Shown here: positions 19,862-28,178 of the stretch, in pieces
How the letters are laid out: every line of letters starts with the position of its first letter
Numbering within the stretch: the first letter of the stretch is position 1
Source of the DNA: Desulfuromonadales bacterium
GTDB taxonomy: Bacteria > Desulfobacterota > Desulfuromonadia > Geobacterales > Pseudopelobacteraceae
NCBI GenBank assembly: GCA_016650295.1
Contig: JAENWA010000096.1
Location: forward strand, 1 to 64,000
Direction of reading: 5' to 3'
DNA length: 64,000 bases
Program-made: the position numbers and the translations under genes
The notes under the pieces: generated by a model
Databases searched by the model: none
What the model was told of the DNA's origin: nothing
What the model saw: only the letters and a program-made list of their open reading frames with translations

Positions 19862-21349
19862 ATGAATATAAACCTGCTTAGCGCCAACCCGCTCAAACAC
19901 CCGGCCCCGGCCCTGGTGATCGGTTGTTTTGAGGACCACCGGGATGAACTGTTCGTAGCCTGCGATGCCGCTTTGGACGGCTGTCTTGGACGTCTGGCGA
20001 CCGACAGGGAGTTTTCCGGCAAGGCTGACAGCTGTCGTTTGATCCATACCCTGGGTAAACTTCCGGCCGAACGCCTGCTGCTGGTCGGGCTGGGGAAAAA
20101 GGACGAACTGAACGAAGAGCGTCTGCGGCAGGCTGCCGGTAATGCAGTTCAAGCGCTGCGTAGTGCCCGGGTTGCGTCGTTCGCCACGGCGCTGCACCTG
20201 GCCGGGGCACGGGAATCGGCTCTGGAGGCGGTTTGCGAAGGGACTCTGCTGGGCAGTTACCACTTTGACCAGTACAAGACCAAGGACCGGGACGAGCGTT
20301 TCAGCTTTGAGAGGATGACCCTGCTGCTGCCGAAAGGTATCACTGTCAAGGAGGGGCGTGCCAGGGCCGATCGAACGATGGCACTCTGCCAAGGGGTCAG
20401 TCTGGCCCGCGATCTGGTCTCCCATCCGGGTAACGTGGCCACCACCGGCTATCTGGCCGAGACGGCGCGAGAGCTGGCGGCGCGCCACGCCCTTGTCTGC
20501 CGGGTTATGGAAATGGACGAACTGAAGCAGCTGGGCATGAATGCCCTGGTGGCAGTGGGCAAGGGCTCGGCCGAACCGCCGCGCCTGATCGTGCTGGAGT
20601 ATAAAGGCGCCGGCGACAAAGAGCGCCCGGTGGTACTGATCGGCAAGGGTATTACCTTCGATTCCGGCGGCATATCGATCAAGCCGGGGGCCGGGATGGA
20701 GGAGATGAAGACCGACATGTCCGGCGGGGCTGCTGTTCTGGGGGCCATGGAGGTGGCCGCGGCGCTGAAGCTGCCGGTCAATCTTGTAGTGATCATTCCC
20801 ACTGCCGAGAATATGCCGGACGGCATGGCCTACAAGCCGGGTGATGTTATCACCTCCCTCTCCGGCCAGACCATCGAGATAACCAATACCGATGCCGAGG
20901 GTCGCCTTGTCCTGTGTGACGCGCTGCACTACGCACAGACTACCTACAAACCGACGGCCATGATCGACCTGGCAACCCTGACCGGCGCCTGCGTGGTAGC
21001 CCTGGGGCATGAAGCCAGCGGCCTGATGGGCAACAACCCGCGCCTGATCGACAGGCTGAAACGGGCCGGAGAACGCTGCGGCGAACGGGTCTGGGAACTG
21101 CCACTGTGGGACGCTTACGGTGAGGTAATGAAAAGCGACATCGCCGACCTGAAGAACGCCGGCAGCCGCGACGGCGGCAGTATTACCGCCGGCTGGTTCC
21201 TGAAGCAGTTTGTCGGTAAAACCCACTGGGCACATCTGGATATCGCCGGTACCGCCTGGGGCGACAAAAACCGCCCCTGTTCACCCAAAGGGGCCACTGG
21301 AGTAGGCGTGCGGCTCTTGATCGAATTTTTAGGAGCCTATCGGACTTAG
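19862..21349 (+). CDS. pepA: Leucyl aminopeptidase
   Basis: LIGKGITFDSGGISIKPGAGMEEMKTDMSGGAAVLG and NTDAEGRLVL signature. Confidence 0.95.
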   Translation: MNINLLSANPLKHPAPALVIGCFEDHRDELFVACDAALDGCLGRLATDREFSGKADSCRLIHTLGKLPAERLLLVGLGKKDELNEERLRQAAGNAVQALRSARVASFATALHLAGARESALEAVCEGTLLGSYHFDQYKTKDRDERFSFERMTLLLPKGITVKEGRARADRTMALCQGVSLARDLVSHPGNVATTGYLAETARELAARHALVCRVMEMDELKQLGMNALVAVGKGSAEPPRLIVLEYKGAGDKERPVVLIGKGITFDSGGISIKPGAGMEEMKTDMSGGAAVLGAMEVAAALKLPVNLVVIIPTAENMPDGMAYKPGDVITSLSGQTIEITNTDAEGRLVLCDALHYAQTTYKPTAMIDLATLTGACVVALGHEASGLMGNNPRLIDRLKRAGERCGERVWELPLWDAYGEVMKSDIADLKNAGSRDGGSITAGWFLKQFVGKTHWAHLDIAGTAWGDKNRPCSPKGATGVGVRLLIEFLGAYRT

Positions 21350-21494
21350 GAGAAATCTACTGCAAATTCGCCTGTGCGGTCCATATTTCACCGCTTTCTT
21401 GGTCAATAGAACGACTATTGACCTGCAAAATCGGTAAAATCTGTCCTCGCCAAGTCGAATTTTCGCTACGATTTCCTAAGTCCGACAGACTCCT
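21331..21494. repeat. ~164-bp imperfect palindrome, MITE-like
   Basis: aggagcctatcggacttaggagaaatc ... gatttcctaagtccgacagactcct with inner hairpin GGTCAATAG-aacga-CTATTGACC; arms pair along nearly the whole length. Confidence 0.82.
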
Positions 21495-21588
21495 GTCACA
21501 TATTGAATAGGTTTGATTATTTCAACTGCATACTGTATACAATTAATGCATATTTACTTTAGTGATCACCACATGTAAGGGGGCAGTT

Positions 21589-22389
21589 ATGAAGAAAATT
21601 TCGTGTGTACTGTTATTTCTCTTGATCGGAGCAAGTATCACCTGGGCTGCCGGGACAAAGAAAAGAAAGTTGCCGCCCTATGAATTCGGGAGCGTCACGA
21701 TAAATAATTATTCTCAACAGTCAGGAATGCCCCCGGTCGTCTTCGACCACTGGATACATCGTCAATACTATACCTGCAGACTCTGCCATGTGGATGTCGG
21801 TTTTGGCATGTCAGCTGGTGCAACTAAAATTCGGGCTGCTGACAACATAAAAGGGTATTTCTGCGGAACCTGCCATAACGGCAGGACAACCCATAACAAA
21901 AAAGCAGTTTTTGATTCATGCGCCAAAGAATACAGCCGGGAAGCTTATAACAGCAGATGTGTAAAATGCCATGAGATCGAAAAAAGTACGCTCAAAGAAG
22001 ATCAATTCTTTAAATTTGCCCAAAACCTGCCCAAGGAACGATTTGGTAACGGGATAAACTGGGAAAAAGCCGAAAGTGAGGGTTTAATCAAGCCGATTGA
22101 TCAACTGGAAGGTGTCTCGATAAATAAAGCAAAGCTTAAAATACAACCGGATTTTGCCCTCAAATCCAAGGTTGAAGGGATGCCTGAAATCATATTCTCA
22201 CACAAAAAGCACACCGTTTGGAACGGCTGCGAACTGTGCCATCCCGAGATTTTTATGGGGATAAAACGCGGTGCGACAAAATATACCATGATAGAGCTTT
22301 TTGAAGGCAAATACTGCGGTGTCTGCCATGACAAGGTCGCCTTTCCGCAAAGCGACTGTCAACGTTGTCATACCAAAGCGGTCCAATAG
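21589..22389 (+). CDS. Multiheme c-type cytochrome (six CXXCH), paralog 1
   Basis: CRLCH, CGTCH, CVKCH, CELCH, CGVCH, CQRCH; signal peptide. Confidence 0.9.
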   Translation: MKKISCVLLFLLIGASITWAAGTKKRKLPPYEFGSVTINNYSQQSGMPPVVFDHWIHRQYYTCRLCHVDVGFGMSAGATKIRAADNIKGYFCGTCHNGRTTHNKKAVFDSCAKEYSREAYNSRCVKCHEIEKSTLKEDQFFKFAQNLPKERFGNGINWEKAESEGLIKPIDQLEGVSINKAKLKIQPDFALKSKVEGMPEIIFSHKKHTVWNGCELCHPEIFMGIKRGATKYTMIELFEGKYCGVCHDKVAFPQSDCQRCHTKAVQ

Positions 22390-22391
22390 AC

Positions 22392-22715
22392 ATGAATACG
22401 ATTCCATACGGCAAAACAAGCAAACAGCTTGTCCTGGTGCTAAGTTTCATCCTGTACGCGTTCCTGACGACAGCTCACGGCCAGGAGTCATGGCGAACTG
22501 ATTTTGATGAAACCTGTGCCAGAACAACCGATGCCATGTCGCTTTCGAATAATGAATTGAAGGTGCTGATTGCTAAATGCGATCAGCTGCAAACAATCAT
22601 TGAGAAACAGGAAGAAACCGTCCGCAAGGTATTTCTCAAAAGATTGCAGATGTGCAAGAACCTGTATGTCTATGTTTTGGAATCTAAATCTGCTTCCGAG
22701 AAGACACCTAAATGA
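22392..22715 (+). CDS. Small secreted helical protein between two cytochromes
   Basis: Signal-peptide-like N-terminus; stop overlaps the next ATG (ATGA). Confidence 0.65.
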   Translation: MNTIPYGKTSKQLVLVLSFILYAFLTTAHGQESWRTDFDETCARTTDAMSLSNNELKVLIAKCDQLQTIIEKQEETVRKVFLKRLQMCKNLYVYVLESKSASEKTPK

Positions 22716-23554
22716 AATCTGTACTCAAACTGTATTTCACAGGTTTCAGGAAATCGATTGTTTACCTGTTGCTGCTGATAACATTGTTTATATGTATCGA
22801 CAGCAGTCAGGCGATCGACCGGTTTGAATTGGGAAAAATCATCAATACCATTCCGCCAAATGGTCCGTTTTGGAAGTATGGAAACGTTGTAATGCGTCGC
22901 AAGACAAAAAAAGCCGGGATGTCTCCTGTTGTCTTCTCCCACTGGAGCCACAGGCAGCACTATACCTGCCGAGTCTGCCATGTCGATCTGGCCATGAGCA
23001 TGAGATCGGGTGATACGGGTATTACCAGAGCGGATTACACGTCAGGAAAATACTGCGGGGCGTGCCACGATGGCCGGGTCGCATTTTCCGTGAAAGAATC
23101 AACAAATTGCGATCGATGCCATATGAAGGAGAAAGAGCTTCAAGACCTGGAAAATCAGTTCAATGCCTTTGCATCTCGTCTGCCGTTAACAAACTTCGGA
23201 AACGGTATAAACTGGTCGGACTGCCTGAGTAACGGCTTGATCAAACCTGTAAAGTCTATTTCTTCAGCTAATATTCCGATGTCCTTACCGGATAAACTGC
23301 GGAACCCCATGAAACTGGGCACGGCTACTGCCCGCAGTGATGTTTCCTTTTCCCATGAGGATCATTTTGCGGAAATGGATTGTTCCAATTGCCACCCCGA
23401 TATATTCAGTATCAAAAAGAAAGGCACGGAAGACTTTTCGATGGACAGAAATATTTTTGGCAATTTCTGCGGTGCCTGTCATATGCTGGTTGCCTTCCCC
23501 ATGAATGACTGCAAACGCTGCCATACATCGATGAGCAACATATCCGGGGTGTAA
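22712..23554 (+). CDS. Multiheme c-type cytochrome (six CXXCH), paralog 2
   Basis: CRVCH, CGACH, CDRCH, CSNCH, CGACH, CKRCH. Confidence 0.9.
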   Translation: MKSVLKLYFTGFRKSIVYLLLLITLFICIDSSQAIDRFELGKIINTIPPNGPFWKYGNVVMRRKTKKAGMSPVVFSHWSHRQHYTCRVCHVDLAMSMRSGDTGITRADYTSGKYCGACHDGRVAFSVKESTNCDRCHMKEKELQDLENQFNAFASRLPLTNFGNGINWSDCLSNGLIKPVKSISSANIPMSLPDKLRNPMKLGTATARSDVSFSHEDHFAEMDCSNCHPDIFSIKKKGTEDFSMDRNIFGNFCGACHMLVAFPMNDCKRCHTSMSNISGV

Positions 23555-23660
23555 GATGAACCGGCATTCACTGTGAAGATGCCATAAGAACGTTTCGCTC
23601 CAAACCTGCCCGCATGCAAACCCTAACCCTGATAAACAGGATAAGTACGTTAACGAAATA

Positions 23661-23690
23661 AAGATCCGGTCATTTCTGACCGGGTCTTTA
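23661..23690 (+). terminator. Terminator after cytochrome operon
   Basis: AAGATCCGGTCA-TTTC-TGACCGGGTCTTT. Confidence 0.75.
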
Positions 23691-23731
23691 TAAGAATCCC
23701 TTCCGTTAAACAACAATTCATCAGATCGTGT

Positions 23732-24733
23732 CTATGGCCTGGTGCCGGCCATGATTCCCGCCCCGTTCGGCAGTTGAACAGCCAGGCGATGCACATCGAT
23801 CAGCCCCGCCTCATGCATCATGATTCGAAGCTCACTCTCCGAATAGGATTGGCCGCCGTCCGTCCTCAATAGCATATTGAGAGAGAAGAGTGCCGGAAAG
23901 AGCGGGCCATCCTTGCCATCATTCAAAATGAACTCCTGCACCAGCAGTGTGCCTCCCGGCTGAAGCGCCCCGGTCGCCTTGCCCAGGATCGTTCCACACT
24001 CTTCCGTACCTGACGAATGAAGGACATGCGAGAGCCAGGCCGCATCAAAGCCGTCCGGCAGCCGGTCGCTCAGAAAATCACCGGCAACGAACCCGATTCG
24101 GTCGCTCAGACCGAAACGGGCAATGGTCGTCTCGGCGAAGGTTCTGGTGGTGGGAAGGTCGTAGACCACCGCAGTCAGACCCGGATTATGACGGCAAAAA
24201 TGGATGGCGTAGCTACCGGGACCGCCTCCCAAATCCAGCAGCCGCTGACGACCGGACAGGTTAACCGCTCCGACCACCATGGGAGCCATCTGACTGGCCA
24301 GATTGAACATTCCCATCAGAAAGCTCTCACGAATCTGTACACTGTCTTCATGGGAGACACTCTCCGTGACCGGATTGCCACTTTTCACCGATTCGTGCAG
24401 CATCGCCCAGCCACCCATGAGGTGATGGTGATGACGGATAATGTGCCCCAGATAGTCGGGCGAGCTGCGCACCAGATATCGGCTGGAAAAACCCGTGGTC
24501 TTGTAACCGTCATGTTTTTCCACAAGTCCGAGTGCACAGAGCGCGTTCAGCAGCATCTCGGTGGCACGCCTGTCGCTGCCGCAGATCGATGACACCTCCT
24601 CGACGGATCGTACGGTGCCGTCCAGTGGCGTAAATATATCCAGTACTACCCCGGCATGTAGGGCACAGGTTGCCCAGTAGTCACCTGAAAGCTGCAAAAG
24701 TTCGGGCACCGTCCAGTCACTTGTTTTCATCAT
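23732..24733 (-). CDS. Class I SAM methyltransferase, O-methyltransferase (plant COMT/ASMT-like) family
   Basis: RLLDLGGGPGSYAIHFCRHNP; AAWLSHVLHSSGTEEC; GGGTLLVQEF-like; RBS GGAGCAGAAG before MMKTSDW. Confidence 0.88.
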   Translation of the reverse strand: MMKTSDWTVPELLQLSGDYWATCALHAGVVLDIFTPLDGTVRSVEEVSSICGSDRRATEMLLNALCALGLVEKHDGYKTTGFSSRYLVRSSPDYLGHIIRHHHHLMGGWAMLHESVKSGNPVTESVSHEDSVQIRESFLMGMFNLASQMAPMVVGAVNLSGRQRLLDLGGGPGSYAIHFCRHNPGLTAVVYDLPTTRTFAETTIARFGLSDRIGFVAGDFLSDRLPDGFDAAWLSHVLHSSGTEECGTILGKATGALQPGGTLLVQEFILNDGKDGPLFPALFSLNMLLRTDGGQSYSESELRIMMHEAGLIDVHRLAVQLPNGAGIMAGTRP

Positions 24734-25020
24734 CTTCTGCTCCTTTGATCGGAATATCTTATCCGGCATTCCAAATACTGCAGCGGTGTCAGTACATTCG
24801 GCAAGCAGCCAGAAGTATATACTCAACAGAGGAATTTACCTTTATGCGAGTATACCACCACGCATTCCGTTATCAAGCCTCTCCTACCCTCATCAAGGCC
24901 CATGGTCCGACAGGCACGTTCTTTGTCAAGTGCTGCGCTTGATAAATCTCTTGACAGATTAAACAGAACATAATAGTTTAATATTAAATCGTATGACATC
25001 AATCTATTGAGATTCGCACT

Positions 25021-25482
25021 ATGAGACCTGTAGACAAAACGACATATCTGGCCCTTACGACCTACACGAAACTGATGCGTGCAGCGGATTCTGTTACGAC
25101 CCGTGTGAATCGTTCCATGACAGCCTTCGACCTCACGATAAGTCAGTTCGGTGTCCTGGAGGCCCTCTACCACAAGGGGTCACTCTGCCAACGTGATATT
25201 GCCGTCAAAATTCTCAAGAGTACCGGCAACATTACCCTGGTTATCGATAACCTTGAAAAACGGGGGCTGGTACGACGGGAACGTGACAATCAGGACCGGC
25301 GTTATCTGACCGTTCACCTCACGATTGAAGGCACCGCATTGATCGCCCGGGCCTTTACCAGCGTAGAGGCGGCAATATTCACAGAAATGACATCTCTCAG
25401 TCGTTCTGAGCAGGAACTGCTGGGAAATTTGTGCAAAAAACTGGGATTGAAAGGAGGTGTTTCTAAAGCAACCGGCACGTAA
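25021..25482 (+). CDS. MarR family transcriptional regulator
   Basis: FDLTISQFGVLEALYHKGSLCQRDIAVKILKSTGNITLVIDNLEKRGLVRRERDNQDRRYLTVHLT. Confidence 0.92.
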   Translation: MRPVDKTTYLALTTYTKLMRAADSVTTRVNRSMTAFDLTISQFGVLEALYHKGSLCQRDIAVKILKSTGNITLVIDNLEKRGLVRRERDNQDRRYLTVHLTIEGTALIARAFTSVEAAIFTEMTSLSRSEQELLGNLCKKLGLKGGVSKATGT

Positions 25483-25549
25483 AACCTTAATAATCAGTTT
25501 AACTTTAATCAACTAACCATCAAACAAGCATAACAAAAGGAGAATTATC

Positions 25550-26140
25550 ATGAAACGCATTATCACATCCATCGCTGCCGTCGTCGCCCTGTCCCTGCCT
25601 CTGGCAGCCTTTGCATCAACCTGGAGCATCGATCCCGAGCACTCCAATATCGGCTTCAAAGTCAGGCACCTGATGATATCCAACGTCAAGGGAACCTTTG
25701 ATAAAAATTCCGGCACCGTTGACATCAATGAAAAGGATATCACCAAGTCAAAGGTGGAGGTTACCATTGATACGGACTCGATCAACACCAACGTGAAAAA
25801 GCGTGATGAACATCTGCGCAGCGCTGATTTTTTTGATGTTGCCAAATTTCCGACCATGACCTTTGTCTCGAAAAAGGTTGCAAAGGCCGGCAAGGACAAG
25901 CTCAAGGTTACCGGAGACCTGTCACTGCACGGTGTGACCCGTCAGGTAGTCCTTGATGTGGAAGGTCCCTCGCTGGAGAGTAAAGACCCCATGGGCAAAA
26001 TCCGGCGCGGCGCCACGGCCACCACCAGGATCAATCGCAAGGATTTTGGCCTGGTCTGGAACAAGGCCCTTGAAACCGGCGGTGTAGCCGTGGGTGAAGA
26101 GGTGACCATCACCCTGGAAATCGAAATGATCAAGCAGTAA
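25550..26140 (+). CDS. YceI family protein
   Basis: WSIDPEHSNIGFKVRHLMISNVKGTF...HLRSADFFDVAKFPTMTF. Confidence 0.94.
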   Translation: MKRIITSIAAVVALSLPLAAFASTWSIDPEHSNIGFKVRHLMISNVKGTFDKNSGTVDINEKDITKSKVEVTIDTDSINTNVKKRDEHLRSADFFDVAKFPTMTFVSKKVAKAGKDKLKVTGDLSLHGVTRQVVLDVEGPSLESKDPMGKIRRGATATTRINRKDFGLVWNKALETGGVAVGEEVTITLEIEMIKQ

Positions 26141-26157
26141 CGGAAACCGGCATCTTC

Positions 26158-26197
26158 AAGGCCGGGCTGGCAGTCCCCTGCCCTCCCGGCCTTTTTC
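26158..26197 (+). terminator. Terminator after YceI gene
   Basis: AAGGCCGGG ... CCCGGCCTTTTTC. Confidence 0.75.
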
Positions 26198-26288
26198 ATG
26201 ATTTCGTGAGTGGTGCAGGGTGATCAGTAGTCAACATATCGAACCAGTCGATTGACCGTTCTGCCTTGAACAGTTTCCGCGCTTCGGC

Positions 26289-27116
26289 TCAGCGGAATAG
26301 ACCGAACAAGTCCTTGAAAAATCTCTTGGCCTTCCCCGTAAACCTCTGATCCACCTTTTTCTGCATACCACTGATATTGGGCGACTCCGACATTGCCTGT
26401 CGGTACTCTCCCTCAGTCAGCACCCCTTTCTGCCGCAGAAGCCGCAGTACCATATCGGAGCGTTTCAGCACCCGGTCCAGGTGCCGGTACGGGTTGTAGA
26501 CCTTCTGCGGCCCGGGGAGCATGGCGGCCAGGAAGGCGCATTCGCGGGGTGTCAGAGAGCTGGCCGGCTTGTCGAAATAGTAGCGGGCTCCATGACCAAT
26601 TCCGTAGACCATCGGCCCCAACTCGACAATATTGAGATAGAGTTCGAGGATACGCCCTTTGGTCAGGACCTGTTCCATGCGCTTGGCCAGGTAGAGTTCC
26701 TCGATCTTGCGGGTGATGCTCTTTTCCCGGGTGAGGAACAGGTTCTTGGCCGTCTGCTGGGTGATGGTCGAGGCGCCGCGCGCCAGGCGCTTCTTCTGCA
26801 GGTCGTACTTGAGGGCATCCTTGATCGCCCGTACATCGATCCCCTCGTGACGGTAGAAGTTGGCGTCTTCGGCCACGATGACCGCCCACTCCATCTCGGA
26901 CGGGATACTCTCCGACGGCGTCCACCAGGGACTCCGCGGGCCGACGACTATGGCGTGCATATGCCCCTGCCAGTCCGCCACCTGGACCGTCAGGTTGGTT
27001 GTGCTGTCAGCCAGTGCTGTCACTGATGGCAGACGGTAGAGCGCCATGCCGATATAGACAACATAAAGAACAACACCGCCGAGGCAGATCCCCGTCAGCC
27101 ATTTGAGTACCTTCAT
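26289..27116 (-). CDS. mtgA: Monofunctional biosynthetic peptidoglycan transglycosylase
   Basis: AVIVAEDANFYRHEGID...RGASTITQQTAKNLFLTREKSITRKIEELYLAKRMEQ...LELYLNIVELG. Confidence 0.92.
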   Translation of the reverse strand: MKVLKWLTGICLGGVVLYVVYIGMALYRLPSVTALADSTTNLTVQVADWQGHMHAIVVGPRSPWWTPSESIPSEMEWAVIVAEDANFYRHEGIDVRAIKDALKYDLQKKRLARGASTITQQTAKNLFLTREKSITRKIEELYLAKRMEQVLTKGRILELYLNIVELGPMVYGIGHGARYYFDKPASSLTPRECAFLAAMLPGPQKVYNPYRHLDRVLKRSDMVLRLLRQKGVLTEGEYRQAMSESPNISGMQKKVDQRFTGKAKRFFKDLFGLFR

Positions 27117-27209
27117 AAAAACCTCGCAGGGGTGGTTCTAGCTGCCACAGGATAGCAGATCATGAGTCTGAAGGTAAGTTAAGTAATCAAGCGCTGGAGA
27201 TGGCGGGCA

Positions 27210-27244
27210 AAAAAAAAGGCCACATCCGAAGATGCAGCCTTTTT
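27210..27244 (-). terminator. Rho-independent terminator, UUCG-type loop
   Basis: Minus strand: AAAAAGGCTGCATC-TTCG-GATGTGGCCTTTTTTTTT. Confidence 0.85.
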
Positions 27245-27262
27245 AAAATATTGAAAGAAGAA

Positions 27263-27523
27263 TTACTTCTTAGCAGGAGCAGGAGTAGTAGTAGTTGTAG
27301 TAGTTGTTTCAGCAGCAGGAGCAGCTTCTTTTTTCACTTTCTTTGCTTTTTTGGATTTCTTGACTTTCTTCACTTCTTTTTTCTCGACTTTAACTTCGCC
27401 AGCAGGGCTGGTTGTGGTTGTTTCGGACTTGACGTCAGTTTTTGTGGTTTCTGCTGCGCAAACAAGACCAGCGAAGGACAGAGCAACAATAGCAGCTACG
27501 AGTGTGGAAAGAACTTTTTTCAT
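27263..27523 (-). CDS. Small secreted Lys/Ala/Thr-rich low-complexity protein
   Basis: MKKVLSTLVAAIVALSFAGLVCAAE signal peptide, then KKEVKKVKKSKKAKKVKKEAAPAAETTTTTTTTPAPAKK. Confidence 0.75.
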   Translation of the reverse strand: MKKVLSTLVAAIVALSFAGLVCAAETTKTDVKSETTTTSPAGEVKVEKKEVKKVKKSKKAKKVKKEAAPAAETTTTTTTTPAPAKK

Positions 27524-27566
27524 GGGTAATACCTCCAAATTAATTTAGCGAATCTGTGTTTATATA

Positions 27567-27584
27567 TAGCACATGCTGTGCCAA
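27567..27584 (-). promoter_or_regulatory. Putative sigma54 (-24/-12) promoter for 27263-27523
   Basis: Minus strand TTGGCACAGCATGTGCTA. Confidence 0.6.
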
Positions 27585-27792
27585 GTATTTGATATGTGCA
27601 ACATACTGTAAATGCTGGATAAATAGAATATGACCCACTATATTTTTTAATGTACTCGACCTGATATACTCTACATGTACCCCATATGGGGCATAAACAG
27701 ATATAATGCTGAATTTTTGTAACGTTTTACTGCTGTATGCCGTCTTGTAGTATCACTTGCATTTAATAATCGTTTTGAATAGGTTGCTGACT

Positions 27793-28146
27793 ATGCTGAT
27801 TGCCCTCAAAAAGATGAATCCGCTCACACGCTGCTACCTCAACACTTCCATCATTCTGCTGTCGGGATGGAGCGGTTCGATCATCATGTACCTGACTGCA
27901 GAGGAGATTGCAGAAAATCCCTTTGCGGAGTTCGAAAATTCCAAGAGATTTGCCAACAGTGTTGAACGTATGGGAGGGAAGTCGGCATTGCTTGCCAATG
28001 AGTTGGCAAAATGGTTCAATGGAGTGTGGCAAGGTGAATCACTCGCATATACAACAGCTTTTATTACTTTTATCATTGCAGTGATATATTATTTTATTGC
28101 ATCCGATCATTCAGTCCTGCAGAAAACCCCTCAAAATCCAGCGTAG
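27793..28146 (+). CDS. Small membrane protein, unknown
   Basis: Two hydrophobic segments; ORF 27757-28146. Confidence 0.5.
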   Translation: MLIALKKMNPLTRCYLNTSIILLSGWSGSIIMYLTAEEIAENPFAEFENSKRFANSVERMGGKSALLANELAKWFNGVWQGESLAYTTAFITFIIAVIYYFIASDHSVLQKTPQNPA

Positions 28147-28178
28147 AAGCTGGTCACGTCCATATCAACTATTCACAG

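Noticed and set aside
19838-21235. 465-aa minus-strand ORF opposite pepA
   Set aside because: Antisense shadow ORF of pepA.
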